Part shown: in pieces, positions 18,351 through 26,197 of the stretch | Layout of the letters: every line of letters starts with the position of its first letter | Position numbering within the stretch: the first letter of the stretch is position 1 | Source of the DNA: Oceanirhabdus seepicola | GTDB taxonomy: Bacteria > Bacillota > Clostridia > Clostridiales > Clostridiaceae | Direction: 5' to 3' | DNA: 64,000 bases | Assembly: GCF_023684385.1 (NCBI RefSeq) | Contig: NZ_JAGSOJ010000002.1 | Location: 248,001 to 312,000, forward strand | The notes under the pieces: model-generated | Databases searched by the model: none | Told to the model about the DNA's origin: nothing | The model's input: only the letters and a program-made list of their open reading frames with translations | Program-made: the position numbers and the translations under genes

Positions 18351-18369
18351 TAGACCGACCGTCGGTCTA
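18351..18369. promoter_or_regulatory. TetR operator palindrome
   Basis: TAGACCGAC-C-GTCGGTCTA is a perfect 19 bp odd palindrome, GC-rich against an AT-rich background, lying 29 bases upstream of the tetR start. Its form matches the GACCG-based operators common to TetR regulators that control exporters in Firmicutes. Confidence 0.8.
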
Positions 18370-18445
18370 ATTATTTTAATATTAGCACTTTTTCATTTAT
18401 AGGTCAAGGTAATTAGAAAAAATTTCATTTAATACAAAAATAAAG

Positions 18446-18472
18446 TGATATAATAAAGTGTGATTGCAATCA
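18446..18472 (+). promoter_or_regulatory. Extended -10 promoter and palindrome before the formate/nitrite channel
   Basis: TGATATAAT is an extended -10 element (18446-18454). The perfect palindrome TGATTGCAATCA (18461-18472) lies at the expected transcription start and may be an operator. The transcript would then run through the MITE at 18516-18571. Confidence 0.4.
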
Positions 18473-18515
18473 TTTAATTGATTGGATGGGAATGGTAAGA
18501 TAGTCATGGGGTATA

Positions 18516-18571
18516 AGGCAACTTGAAATAAATAACAAGTCAGTATACTAGTTATTTATTTTCACATGCCT
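18516..18571. repeat. MITE-like repeat M, copy 1 (56 bp, minimal form)
   Basis: It begins AGGCAACTTGAAATAAATAA and ends TATTTATTTTCACATGCCT; the ends are imperfect inverted repeats. The core is GTCAGTATACTA. It ends 29 bases before the ribosome binding site of the formate/nitrite channel gene, so it would form a hairpin in that mRNA leader. Confidence 0.8.
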
Positions 18572-18613
18572 AAACTATTTTTTAACGTCAGTTTAGTTTT
18601 AGGAGGAATATTT

Positions 18614-19459
18614 ATGGACAAAATTATTTTATCTCCAAAAGAAATCTACGAATATGTAGAAGGGGTAGGAGTAAAGAAGTGTAGCAACAGAGCAATGCAG
18701 ACATTATTTTTAGCAATATTGGCAGGGATGTTCATAGCATTGGGTGGATTTGCAGCTGGAGTTGCTTCTCATAGTATTGAGAACTATGGGGTAGCTAAAT
18801 TAGTTGCAGGGACTGTATTCCCTGTTGGATTAATTTTAGTATTGCTATGTGGTGCAGAATTATTTACTGGTAATAATCTATTAACTATTGCTTATTTTGA
18901 GGATAGAATAACACTTAAAGATGTTCTTAAAAATTGGGTAATAGTATTCTTTGGTAACTTGATAGGAGCATTGATAATCAGTACTTTATTACATCTTAGT
19001 GGTTCATTAGAAGGTAATGGAGGGCTTGTTGGAGCATACTTTATAAAGGTAGCATCTAAGAAGGTTTCACTAAGTTTTGGACAAGCATTTACTAGTGGTA
19101 TCTTATGTAATATAGTAGTTTGTTTAGCAGTATGGGGATCTTATGCGGCTAAAGATACAGCAGGTAAGGTTTTAATGGGATTTTTCCCTATAATGGCTTT
19201 TGTGATTGCTGGATTTGAACATTGCGTTGCTAACATGTTCTATTTATCAGCGGCGCTATTAGCAAAGAGTAATGATGCCATTGTTGCATTATATCATGGA
19301 CCAATTGAAAAATTGGATAAAATAGATATTCCTCATATAATCAATAACTTGATTCCTGTGACAATAGGAAATATAGTTGGTGGTGGGATAATAATCGCAG
19401 GTATATACTGTGTTATATATAAGAGAAAAGAGCAAATAAATAATACTATAGCAAAGTAA
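18614..19459 (+). CDS. Formate/nitrite transporter (FNT) family channel
   Basis: This 281-residue protein has six membrane helices and the FNT hallmark LCGAELFTGNN around residue 92. FNT pentamers carry formate, nitrite or hydrosulfide; in a fermenting anaerobe formate is plausible, but the specificity cannot be read. ATG 18614 is chosen because TAGGAGGAATATTT lies immediately upstream; the longer frame from 18566 starts inside the repeat. A terminator follows. No formate-lyase gene is adjacent. Confidence 0.93.
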   Translation: MDKIILSPKEIYEYVEGVGVKKCSNRAMQTLFLAILAGMFIALGGFAAGVASHSIENYGVAKLVAGTVFPVGLILVLLCGAELFTGNNLLTIAYFEDRITLKDVLKNWVIVFFGNLIGALIISTLLHLSGSLEGNGGLVGAYFIKVASKKVSLSFGQAFTSGILCNIVVCLAVWGSYAAKDTAGKVLMGFFPIMAFVIAGFEHCVANMFYLSAALLAKSNDAIVALYHGPIEKLDKIDIPHIINNLIPVTIGNIVGGGIIIAGIYCVIYKRKEQINNTIAK

Positions 19460-19490
19460 AAAAGCTTAATAGCTAAAAATTATCTACAAT

Positions 19491-19528
19491 AAAAGCAATG
19501 TTTCATTAAATTATGAAACATTGCTTTT
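19491..19528 (+). terminator. Terminator after the FNT gene
   Basis: AAAAGCAATGTTTCAT (19491-19506) pairs perfectly with ATGAAACATTGCTTTT (19513-19528). The T-run ends directly at the first base of the next MITE copy. Confidence 0.7.
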
Positions 19529-19687
19529 AGGCGTATGAAAATAAATAACAAGTCAAAGATGCGACGGATATTTTGCGAAATGTGAAGAGTTGGGTTCCTC
19601 TGATAGTAGTTCTAACAGTGGGTTCCAAGGATGAAGCAGTTCGCAAAATAGACTAGCATACTGACTAGTTATTTATTTGAATATGCA
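19529..19687. repeat. MITE-like repeat M, copy 2 (about 159 bp, long form)
   Basis: The outer ends AGGCGTATGAAAATAAATAA and TATTTATTTGAATATGC flank an inner GTCAAAGATGCGA / inner palindrome TTTTGCGAAA...TTCGCAAAATAGAC. The centre has TGGGTTCC, CTGATAG and CAGTGGGTTCC words, shared in inverted orientation by the copy at 28416. It lies between the convergent FNT and minus-strand hypothetical genes. Confidence 0.8.
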
Positions 19688-19706
19688 TTATTGTATTAAC
19701 TCTCAA

Positions 19707-20300
19707 TTAATCTTTATATTCATTGTTCAGACCAAACATATCTAGAACTTTTGAGATATCTTCCATATTAATGGAGTCTAGATCAATGGTATCTAAATTA
19801 ACGCCACCGGTTAGCTTCGCAAACAATTCTTTAGTATCGGAATAATTCTCAGAAGAAAATAGACTTTCTATGTTTAAGTTATTATGTGGACTCTCATTTT
19901 CATTCATAATATTCTCTTCTATATGATGTTTTTTTTCATATACAAAATTTTCTTCAGGATGAATTTTTACAGGAGCAGATGTATCCATTTCATCATTGAA
20001 GTCTTTAGGAATATGTTCTTCAGTATTATTTGAGTTCATTAAATTACTGCCAAACACCATATTTTCAAGTATTGATTTTTTTATTAAATGTATTGAATCA
20101 AGTGTGTCTGAGAAAATTGTATTCATATCATTTAAATCATATTTTGTTGTAGAATCTGAATTAGAATCAAAAGCTCTAGAAAGTGCTCTAACTTTTTCAG
20201 CTTCTGCTTCTAAAAATTTTGCCAAACTCTCTTCGAATCTTTTTGCTGATTCAACGATATCTTCACCTAGTTTACCTGTATTATTAGGATAATTATCCAT
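19707..20300 (-). CDS. Hypothetical acidic protein with helical N-terminus
   Basis: This 197-residue protein has an N-terminal amphipathic helix (about 5-45, GEDIVESAKRFEESLAKFLE) and a low-complexity Asn/Glu/His/Ser middle. It ends in a conserved-looking short C-terminal domain with repeated Asp/Ile residues (LDTIDLDSINMEDISKVLDM). ATG 20300 has AGGAGGAG upstream. It is 58 bases downstream of another unknown gene on the same strand and probably co-transcribed. No family is recognised; a structural or spore-layer role is only speculation. Confidence 0.6.
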   Translation of the reverse strand: MDNYPNNTGKLGEDIVESAKRFEESLAKFLEAEAEKVRALSRAFDSNSDSTTKYDLNDMNTIFSDTLDSIHLIKKSILENMVFGSNLMNSNNTEEHIPKDFNDEMDTSAPVKIHPEENFVYEKKHHIEENIMNENESPHNNLNIESLFSSENYSDTKELFAKLTGGVNLDTIDLDSINMEDISKVLDMFGLNNEYKD

Positions 20301-20358
20301 TATACTCCTCCTAGCATAGTTATCTATCAATATACCATATGAAGTAGGGAATCATTTG

Positions 20359-20625
20359 TTACAAAATCCTAGTATAATATTCTAATAAATTATCATAATG
20401 ATAATTTAAATCTTTGATTATATCTGAAAGATATAATCCTTCATTTAATATATCTTCATAATACACACTAGGATTATGTTTATTTATATACTCAATATGT
20501 GAATTGAGCATTTCAGTCTCATTATCAAGTTTAGTACACAGTAAATTAATGTACTCAAGGGAAATATTCATATCATGCATATTTAAATGAGATAATTGTT
20601 TAACTATATTTTTATTATTAATCAT
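20359..20625 (-). CDS. Hypothetical small helical protein
   Basis: This 88-residue protein has no signal peptide or membrane segment and is predominantly helical and tyrosine-rich (EYINLL, HYDNLLEYYTRIL). ATG 20625 is preceded by GGAGGAATTTC. It is the first gene of a two-gene minus-strand unit with the 197-residue protein. I do not recognise it. Confidence 0.6.
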   Translation of the reverse strand: MINNKNIVKQLSHLNMHDMNISLEYINLLCTKLDNETEMLNSHIEYINKHNPSVYYEDILNEGLYLSDIIKDLNYHYDNLLEYYTRIL

Positions 20626-20707
20626 GAAATTCCTCCTTAAATTATATATTTATTAATAGAATATGATTAAATAAATAAGACTGTGAGTTATACATATGAA
20701 TAAATTT

Positions 20708-20767
20708 AGACAAGCAGGGGACGGTTCATTAATCCATTTAGATTAATGAACCGTCCCCTGCTTGTCT
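20708..20767. repeat. Perfect 27 bp inverted repeat with GGGGACGGTTC core (REP-like)
   Basis: Arms 20708-20734 and 20741-20767 are perfectly complementary around a 6-base loop. The arm contains AAGCAGGGGACGGTTCATT, much richer in G+C than the surroundings. GGGGACGGTTC palindromes are dispersed in many Firmicute genomes and are associated with REP-associated Y1 transposases; none is encoded in this window. It lies in the 259-base gap before 20885, which holds nothing else I can identify. Confidence 0.75.
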
Positions 20768-20884
20768 ACTGACTACATTCTAATTGAACATAAATACATA
20801 AAAGGTAAAAAATAGAGGATAACTAAATTTCAAGTAGAAGTGTTTATATAGAGATAAAATCACTAAGAAAAAGGGAATATATTT

Positions 20885-21118
20885 ATGGAATACGGAATGG
20901 GGGATACTAGCAAAATGAGAGAGAATTTCGTAAAAGCGCTTAAGAATAATTATGACCTGAAATATGAAGATAAATTGATGGACGAAGTATTTGATATTAT
21001 TGGGGAATATAATGTAAGGAATTCAAAATATGTATTATCTAAAAAGGCAGAGATATATTCATTTAAAAATGATGGACATTTCTCTTCGAGAAATTTTAAT
21101 CTTATTGTTTCTGTGTAA
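20885..21118 (+). CDS. Small hypothetical protein whose 3' end runs into a repeat element
   Basis: This 77-residue frame has about 60 residues that look genuine (helical, charged: MRENFVKALKNNYDLKYEDKLMDEVF). The last residues, GHFSSRNFNLIVSV, are encoded by the start of repeat family E. The element has therefore probably replaced the original C-terminus, or the gene ends in it by chance. The ribosome binding site (AAGGG) is weak. Function is unknown. Confidence 0.4.
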   Translation: MEYGMGDTSKMRENFVKALKNNYDLKYEDKLMDEVFDIIGEYNVRNSKYVLSKKAEIYSFKNDGHFSSRNFNLIVSV

Positions 21119-21288
21119 AGCGGGTTTGCACGTCTCATTTTAAATAAAATATTGTATTTGAAATACAATATTTTATCGCAGATAAAATGAGAAAAAATCT
21201 ATTATTGTAAAGAACAATAAAATATAGCTTCTCACGCAAGTGAGAAACATCCATCATTATCCGTTATACATTATCCATTATACATTTG
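21069..21288. repeat. Hairpin-chain repeat E, copy 1
   Basis: In order: ATTTCTC-TTC-GAGAAAT, an ATTTTA/TAAAAT stem, TTGTATTTGAAATACAA, TTTTATC-GCA-GATAAAA, ATTATTG/CAATAAAAT, and GCTTCTCAC-GCAA-GTGAGAA. The right end consists of CCATTATACATTA-type words. The left end is short (AATGATGGA), and the first module forms the 3' end of the 20885 frame. The right end abuts a GCACGC...GCGTGC terminator. Confidence 0.75.
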
Positions 21289-21293
21289 TTTTA

Positions 21294-21318
21294 ACGCACG
21301 CTTCAAGCGTGCTTTTTT
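21294..21318. terminator. Terminator adjoining repeat E copy 1
   Basis: GCACGC-TTCAA-GCGTGC is followed by TTTTTT. On the minus strand it lies just after the ung stop codon. Confidence 0.75.
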
Positions 21319-21324
21319 ATGCAA

Positions 21325-22002
21325 TTAAACGTCTTCAATCTGCCAATCAATAATATCCCTACCATTAGCTTTAAGAAATTTATTAGTCTTAGAAAAATGC
21401 TTACATCCCCAAAATCCTCTATGTGCTGAAAGTGGACTGGGATGGGTTGATTTGAGTATTAAGTGTCTTGGATTAGTTATGTACTTTTCTTTTGATTGTG
21501 CATTTTTTCCCCAAAGAAGAAATACAACAGGATCTTGTCGTTCATTCACAAGAGATATAATCTTATCAGTGAAGTGTTCCCACCCTTTATTCTTATGAGA
21601 ATTTGCTTGCTCAGCCCTAACGGTCAGAACTGCATTAAGGAGCAGAACCCCTTGATCAGCCCATTTATTCAGAAAACCATTGTTAGGTATTGAACATCCA
21701 ATATCAGACTGAAGTTCTTTATAAATATTCTTTAGTGAAGGAGGGGGGGTAATACCAGGTTTCACTGAGAAACTTAACCCATGTGCCTGATTAGGACCAT
21801 GATAAGGATCCTGACCTAGTATTACTACTTTAGTATTCTCATAAGTAGTATGGTGAAGGGCATTGAAAATATCATATTTATCTGGATATATAGTGTGAGT
21901 TTCATATTCCTCTTTTAGAAAACTTCTAAGTTTCACATAATACTCTTGAGAAAACTCTGATTCAAGTAAAGGTTTCCAATCATTTTTTAATATGTCATTC
22001 AT
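21325..22002 (-). CDS. ung: Uracil-DNA glycosylase, family 1
   Basis: This 225-residue base-excision repair enzyme removes uracil from DNA. The water-activating motif GQDPYHG and the DNA-minor-groove motif [11 protein letters not shown] are both intact, and [10 protein letters not shown] matches the uracil-recognition block. Length is typical. ATG 22002 with AGGTGA upstream is preferred over the in-frame GTG at 22011. The gene is monocistronic, with a terminator after it and a divergent secreted-protein gene upstream. Confidence 0.96.
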   Translation of the reverse strand: MNDILKNDWKPLLESEFSQEYYVKLRSFLKEEYETHTIYPDKYDIFNALHHTTYENTKVVILGQDPYHGPNQAHGLSFSVKPGITPPPSLKNIYKELQSDIGCSIPNNGFLNKWADQGVLLLNAVLTVRAEQANSHKNKGWEHFTDKIISLVNERQDPVVFLLWGKNAQSKEKYITNPRHLILKSTHPSPLSAHRGFWGCKHFSKTNKFLKANGRDIIDWQIEDV

Positions 22003-22097
22003 TTTAATCACCTGATTTTTTTATTATTTTATGTTTATATTATATCAATAAAGGAAGAATATTAACAAAAGAATAATAAGTAATCAGGAGGATAATC

Positions 22098-22676
22098 ATG
22101 AAGAGGATAGTTTTTTTTAGCTTAGTTTTAATATTTTCACTAAACTTAAATGTATCAGCATTAACAGGGGAGGTTAAATCTGACAACTTGAACGTCATAT
22201 TTAAAAAAGCTGATAAAATCTCTCCAGGATTATATAAGAAATGGGAAGAAGTAAGAAATGAGAGAGAGAATTTAAAGGATGAACTAATAACGGCAAAAAG
22301 AAGGCGATGGCAGGAATCGGCTGAGGATAGAGAGGCTATTAAGGAGACCATATCTCTTGAAGAAGAATATCTTTTACATCAGTACAATGAAGGTATATTA
22401 AATGAAAAGGAATATGGGGAGAAGCTTAAAGCGGTTTATAATAAGTATGACCAGGTAAGAGTAGAAAAGAATAGAAAATGGGTTGAAGTGGTAAAACGAG
22501 ATAGTGAGCGTATTAATGAATATAAAGATGAAATGAAGGAGAGCTTTAACAAAATTGTTCAAGGAATTAATAATAACAATAAGGAAAAGGTAGAAATATC
22601 ATTTGATGATTTTCTGAAATCATACATGAAGACAACAGACGTACTAAAAGAGAAATTTAAAGAGTACGAAAAATAA
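22098..22676 (+). CDS. Secreted coiled-coil protein
   Basis: This 192-residue protein has a cleavable signal peptide (MKRIVFFSLVLIFSLNLNVSA, likely cut after ALT or NVSA). The rest is highly charged and helical (WEEVRNERENLKDELITAKRRRW...), probably one long coiled coil, with no enzyme motif. AGGAGGA precedes the ATG. The stop codon overlaps the left end of repeat E copy 2, so the true 3' context may have been altered. Function is unknown. Confidence 0.7.
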   Translation: MKRIVFFSLVLIFSLNLNVSALTGEVKSDNLNVIFKKADKISPGLYKKWEEVRNERENLKDELITAKRRRWQESAEDREAIKETISLEEEYLLHQYNEGILNEKEYGEKLKAVYNKYDQVRVEKNRKWVEVVKRDSERINEYKDEMKESFNKIVQGINNNNKEKVEISFDDFLKSYMKTTDVLKEKFKEYEK

Positions 22677-22832
22677 ATGTATAATGTAGAATGGAGAATG
22701 ATGGGCTTTTTCAACAGCCTGATTTTATTTAAAGATAAAATGAGTTAAAGATTCTTGTTCTAAAGAGCAACAAGATGAAGTTTCTGCGTCAGCAGAAACA
22801 ACCATCATTCTCCATTATCAATTATCCATTTG
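22675..22832. repeat. Hairpin-chain repeat E, copy 2 (with clear 30 bp inverted ends)
   Basis: The left end AAATGTATAATGTAGAATGG pairs with the right end CCATTATCAATTATCCATTT, allowing a few mismatches over about 30 bp. The core is shorter than in copy 1: GGGCTTTTTCAACAGCCTGA (a module of repeat A), TTTTATTTAAAGATAAAA, TCTTGTT-CTAAAGAG-CAACAAGA, and TTTCTGC-GTCA-GCAGAAA. The right end abuts a terminator. Confidence 0.8.
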
Positions 22833-22837
22833 TTTTT

Positions 22838-22866
22838 AAGCACGCGCTTTTAGCGTGCTTTTTATT
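22838..22866. terminator. Terminator adjoining repeat E copy 2
   Basis: AAGCACGC / GCGTGCTT with loop GCTTTTA is followed by TTTATT. It lies at the 3' end of the minus-strand nitrilase gene and overlaps its last codons. Confidence 0.7.
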
Positions 22867-23662
22867 TGCTGTGTTTCAAAAGTGGTAATTGTTCACGTAT
22901 GTTATATAGAAGTTTTGAATCAATTTTACAAACTAAAAGTCCTGGTTTATCATCTAATGATGATATTATATCACCCCAAGGAGAGGCTACTAGCGAATGT
23001 CCGTAAGCAACATAGGATGCTGTGGTATCTCTTGCAGGGGATATAGCTGCAACAAAAACTTGGTTATCTAAAGCTCTTGCTCTCAATGTTAAATTCCAAT
23101 GAGCTGGTCCAGTGGTCATATTGAAGGCTGCAGGGATAATGATGAGTTCTGCTTCGGATAGAGCCATTTTTTTGAACATTTCTGGGAATCTCATATCATA
23201 ACAGATTGCTATTCCAATTTTACAATAGGGGGTATCTATAACAGTTAATTTATCTCCTGCTGTCAATGTGTCAGATTCCTTGAAGGTAATTTTATTTGGA
23301 ATATCTATATCGAAGAGATGAACTTTTCTATGTTTATCAAGGAGTTTTCCTTCAGGAGAAAAAATATAAGATGTATTATAGAGTTTATTATCTTCACGTT
23401 CAATTATAGAGCCTCCAATAATATAAACATTAAAATCTTTTGCTGCGTTTTTAAGTAGGTTCAATGTTTCACTGTTGTGCTCTTCTTCACTAAAAGAATT
23501 AAAAAAATTGTTATCATAAGGACAGTTAAAGACTTCAGGGAGAGCAATAATATTGCATCCATTGGAAGCTGCTTGCTCAATATAATTCAGAGCAGTTAAT
23601 AGATTTTCTTTTTTGTTATTAGTGACCATAAATTGACATAAGCCTAAGGTGAAATCTTTCAT
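22862..23662 (-). CDS. Carbon-nitrogen hydrolase (nitrilase superfamily, omega-amidase/Nit2-like)
   Basis: This 266-residue enzyme hydrolyses amide C-N bonds. The catalytic triad is visible: Glu in ALPEVFN (about residue 43), Lys in HRKVHLF, and Cys in GIAICYDMRFPE. The last block and the overall length are closest to omega-amidases that deaminate alpha-keto-glutaramate and similar metabolites, but the exact substrate is not proven. AAAGGAG lies before the ATG. The gene stands alone. Confidence 0.9.
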   Translation of the reverse strand: MKDFTLGLCQFMVTNNKKENLLTALNYIEQAASNGCNIIALPEVFNCPYDNNFFNSFSEEEHNSETLNLLKNAAKDFNVYIIGGSIIEREDNKLYNTSYIFSPEGKLLDKHRKVHLFDIDIPNKITFKESDTLTAGDKLTVIDTPYCKIGIAICYDMRFPEMFKKMALSEAELIIIPAAFNMTTGPAHWNLTLRARALDNQVFVAAISPARDTTASYVAYGHSLVASPWGDIISSLDDKPGLLVCKIDSKLLYNIREQLPLLKHSK

Positions 23663-23781
23663 ATAAATTAGCTCCTTTAAATTTAGAATAAATTGCTATA
23701 TTCATATTAACAATAAAGTGAGTTTACTTAAATAAATTAGTAAACAATAATCTTAAGAGTGAACAGGGAGTGTGACTGAAA

Positions 23782-24294
23782 GTGAAGAAAGCTTTTAATA
23801 TAATTGGTGATATATTAATTATAGGTATATTATTAATATTAGCAGGTATTATATATCTTAACATTATGTATTCTTTTGATAAGGAAAAAATTCCTTCAAT
23901 AGGTGGACTAAGAATGTTGACGGTACTATCAGGTAGTATGACACCCGCATTAGAACCGGGGGATATTATAATCATAAAAGATAATACAAATATAGTTGAA
24001 GGGGATATTATAACCTTTAACAGTAATAATCTAATAATAACTCATAGGGTTGTTGATGTGACAAGTGGAGAAGATGGAGTCTTTTATAAAACTAAAGGGG
24101 ATAATAACAATGTAGAAGATAAAATCTTGATTGAACAAGAGCATATTCTAGGAGAATACTTATTTAGAATACCTTATATTGGATATGCAATGGAGTTTTT
24201 TAGAAGTAAACTAGGGATTATGATCATAGTAACTATTATAGGGTTACTTATAATAGTTGAGGTTATTAAAGGTTTTGCAAGTAAAAAGGAATAA
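23782..24294 (+). CDS. sipW: Signal peptidase I, SipW/ER type
   Basis: This 170-residue membrane protease has N- and C-terminal membrane helices. The catalytic serine is in LSGSMTPAL (about residue 52). A histidine in ITHRVV replaces the lysine of ordinary bacterial signal peptidases, the hallmark of the SipW/archaeal-eukaryotic type. Such enzymes process TasA/camelysin-type fibre proteins. A candidate substrate is encoded at 26198, now separated by an inserted IscB element. The start is GTG 23782 with AGGGAG upstream. Confidence 0.9.
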   Translation: MKKAFNIIGDILIIGILLILAGIIYLNIMYSFDKEKIPSIGGLRMLTVLSGSMTPALEPGDIIIIKDNTNIVEGDIITFNSNNLIITHRVVDVTSGEDGVFYKTKGDNNNVEDKILIEQEHILGEYLFRIPYIGYAMEFFRSKLGIMIIVTIIGLLIIVEVIKGFASKKE

Positions 24295-24349
24295 TTATGA
24301 TTCATAAACACAAAATATTATTTTGTTTATAAGGTACTTCAAACAGTTG

Positions 24350-24615
24350 CAAATAATCATAACAAATCGTAACCTTTGATTTGTTATGATGGTTGTTTGG
24401 TGTATTCAAGCCTAAGTGAGTGTAGGATTATGAAAATAATTTAGCATGATGAACTACGATTGTATGATAAGTTAAAGACTTACCCTTGGATGTAACCTTC
24501 AGTCTAAGGCTCTAAGAGTGTGGAAGGGATGACCGACTTCTAGGTTATGAAGTCAAACACCGAAACATATGAACTTCATACTGTCATTGGCAAGAAGGAA
24601 AATACCCGAAAGGAG
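24350..24615 (+). ncRNA. omega RNA / HEARO-type RNA of IscB
   Basis: About 270 bases directly upstream of iscB have no open frame and many complementary segments. They start with the long terminal hairpin and continue through GGATGTAACCTTCAGTC, GGATGACCGACTTCTAGG and GAACTTCATACTG, and end at the ribosome site. HEARO RNAs are known to precede HNH-endonuclease genes and serve as the guide RNA (omega RNA) of IscB. Assignment rests on position, length and structure, not on a covariance model. The guide would derive from the 5' flank, near 24320-24350. Confidence 0.65.
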
Positions 24616-24626
24616 AATTGTCAGAG

Positions 24627-25775
24627 ATGACTAACAATCAAGAACATGTTTTTGTGTTAGATGTTAATGGTAAAAAATTAGCACCAACCAATACTAATAA
24701 AGCATGGATATTAATAAGAAAACAAAAGGCAATATTAGTTAATAAATATCCAATAGTAATACAATTAAAAAGAGAAGTACAAGAAGAACCAGAAGAATGT
24801 GAGTTTGTTTGTGGTATAGATGATGGAAGTCTACACGTTGGCATTGCAATAGTTCAAAAGTGCAAAAGCTATAATAAACCTATATTCAAGGGTACTATTG
24901 AACAAAGAAAAGATGTAAAAGGATTAATGGATGCAAGACGTGGATATAGAAGATATAAAAGAAACCACAAAAGATATAGACCAGCTAAATTTGATAACAG
25001 AAGTGCTAGTAAAAGAAAAGGTAGAGTAGCACCATCAATATTACAAAAGAAACAATCTGTTATCAGGGTAATAAATAAATTAAGTAAGTGGGTTAGTATA
25101 TCTGAATTTCACTTAGAAGATGTTGCGATAGATATAAGAGCATTAATAGAAGGGAAAAAATTATATAGATGGCAATATCAAAAATCAAATAGACTAGATG
25201 AAAATATAAGAAAAGCAGTTATTATGAGAGATAACAATAAATGTATGGAATGTGGTAAAAGTAACTGTATGCTAGAAGTTCATCACATCGTACCTAAAAG
25301 GTCGAAGGGTAGTAATAACCTAGGTAACTTAATAACTCTTTGTAGTAGTTGTCACGATAAAACAGAACATAGAGAAGAACAATTCATTAATCATTATCAA
25401 AGCATGATTGATGGTGAAAATATTCGCTTTGACTATGCTCAACATGTAATGCAAGGGAAAACATGGTTGAGGAATAAATTAAGTGAGCTAGGTAATGTAA
25501 CATTAACAAATGGCGGAGACACTGCAAACAAAAGAATAGATTGGGATATTGAAAAAACACATAGTAATGACGCTATTGTTATTACTGATTTAGAAGTGAA
25601 TTCTGATATATGCGATATTAAAGATTGGGTTATTAAGCCGATGAGAAGACAATCTGAAGCTAAAGTTGAAGAGTTAAAAGGATTTAAACATAGAGATTTA
25701 ATTAAATACACTAAAAGAAATGGAGATAGTTATGTTGGTTATGTAACAAGCTTAATACTCTACAAAACCAATTAA
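24627..25775 (+). CDS. iscB: IscB, RNA-guided RuvC/HNH endonuclease (C-terminus apparently frameshifted)
   Basis: This 382-residue protein has the IscB layout. An N-terminal PLMP-like domain ([13 protein letters not shown]) is followed by RuvC-I with Asp about 65 ([11 protein letters not shown]), an Arg-rich bridge helix ([16 protein letters not shown]), and RuvC-II with Glu in HLEDVAID. The HNH has CxxC about 206-209, His 219-220 and a second CxxC. RuvC-III is HSNDA (His about 312, Asp about 315). Catalytic residues all look intact. Reading frame +2 from about 25748 continues with [15 protein letters not shown] and ends KLLWRFNKMYWF, resembling the normal C-terminus, so a 1-base deletion is inferred. 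ATG 24627 is preferred to TTG 24618. Confidence 0.85.
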   Translation: MTNNQEHVFVLDVNGKKLAPTNTNKAWILIRKQKAILVNKYPIVIQLKREVQEEPEECEFVCGIDDGSLHVGIAIVQKCKSYNKPIFKGTIEQRKDVKGLMDARRGYRRYKRNHKRYRPAKFDNRSASKRKGRVAPSILQKKQSVIRVINKLSKWVSISEFHLEDVAIDIRALIEGKKLYRWQYQKSNRLDENIRKAVIMRDNNKCMECGKSNCMLEVHHIVPKRSKGSNNLGNLITLCSSCHDKTEHREEQFINHYQSMIDGENIRFDYAQHVMQGKTWLRNKLSELGNVTLTNGGDTANKRIDWDIEKTHSNDAIVITDLEVNSDICDIKDWVIKPMRRQSEAKVEELKGFKHRDLIKYTKRNGDSYVGYVTSLILYKTN

Positions 25776-25866
25776 GTTTTACTACTTTGGATAATAGAGT
25801 TATGAAAAGATATGGGATTAAGCCTTGTAAATTACTATGGAGATTTAATAAAATGTATTGGTTTTA
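25750..25866 (+). pseudogene. Out-of-frame remainder of the IscB C-terminal domain
   Basis: In the frame offset from iscB, the DNA after about 25750 reads [20 protein letters not shown], then a Lys/Trp-rich end (CKLLWRFNKMYWF) and TAA. The main frame instead stops at 25775 after LILYKTN. The offset sequence has the basic/aromatic character of IscB C-termini. The junction would need one extra base near 25750-25757. It has no ribosome site of its own. Confidence 0.5.
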
Positions 25867-25992
25867 AAAAATCATAATACAAATAGACAGGAGTGGGTTG
25901 CGGTTTGTTATGATTATCGTAATCTGGAAGTGTTGCCAAAACAAATCACTTTAATAGCGGCTATACATATTTTATAATAAAGAGAACAAGTT

Positions 25993-26046
25993 ATACTCAA
26001 GTGATATTTTAAAATATTTAAAATATCTTGGGTATTTTTATTTTTT
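25993..26046 (+). terminator. Terminator downstream of the IscB element
   Basis: ATACTCAAGTGATATTTT pairs with AAAATATCTTGGGTAT and is followed by TTTTATTTTTT. It may be the original sipW terminator, displaced by the insertion. The remaining sequence up to 26197 is an AT-rich promoter region for the TasA-like gene. Confidence 0.6.
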
Positions 26047-26197
26047 ATGAAGTTAAAAGAGATTTCCAAAGGTATTATTACATGTAATCTTGCTTATATA
26101 AATAGGTAATATGTTTGTGTAAAATTAAATAAGTTTAGCTTTAGTTTTTTATATGGATTAAAGAGGGCTTTAAAAAATCACAAGGAGATGAAGTTAA

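Larger units (their letters stand above)
24345..25925 (+). mobile_element. IscB/omega-RNA insertion element (IS200/IS605-like)
   Basis: The left end holds a strong hairpin, ATCATAACAAATC (24356-24368) with GATTTGTTATGAT (24378-24390), extended by CAAACA...TGTTTG. The right end, near 25870-25916, carries a related hairpin, AATCATAATACAAA with TTTGTTATGATT. The same words AATCATAACAAA thus mark both ends. Between them are a long structured leader and an IscB gene, with no TnpA transposase, so mobilisation would need one in trans. Exact ends are uncertain by tens of bases. Confidence 0.65.

Noticed and set aside
24618..25775. Cas9 or a complete CRISPR system at the RuvC/HNH gene
   Set aside because: The protein is under 400 residues, lacks a REC lobe, has a PLMP-type N-terminus, and there is no repeat array; IscB fits better.
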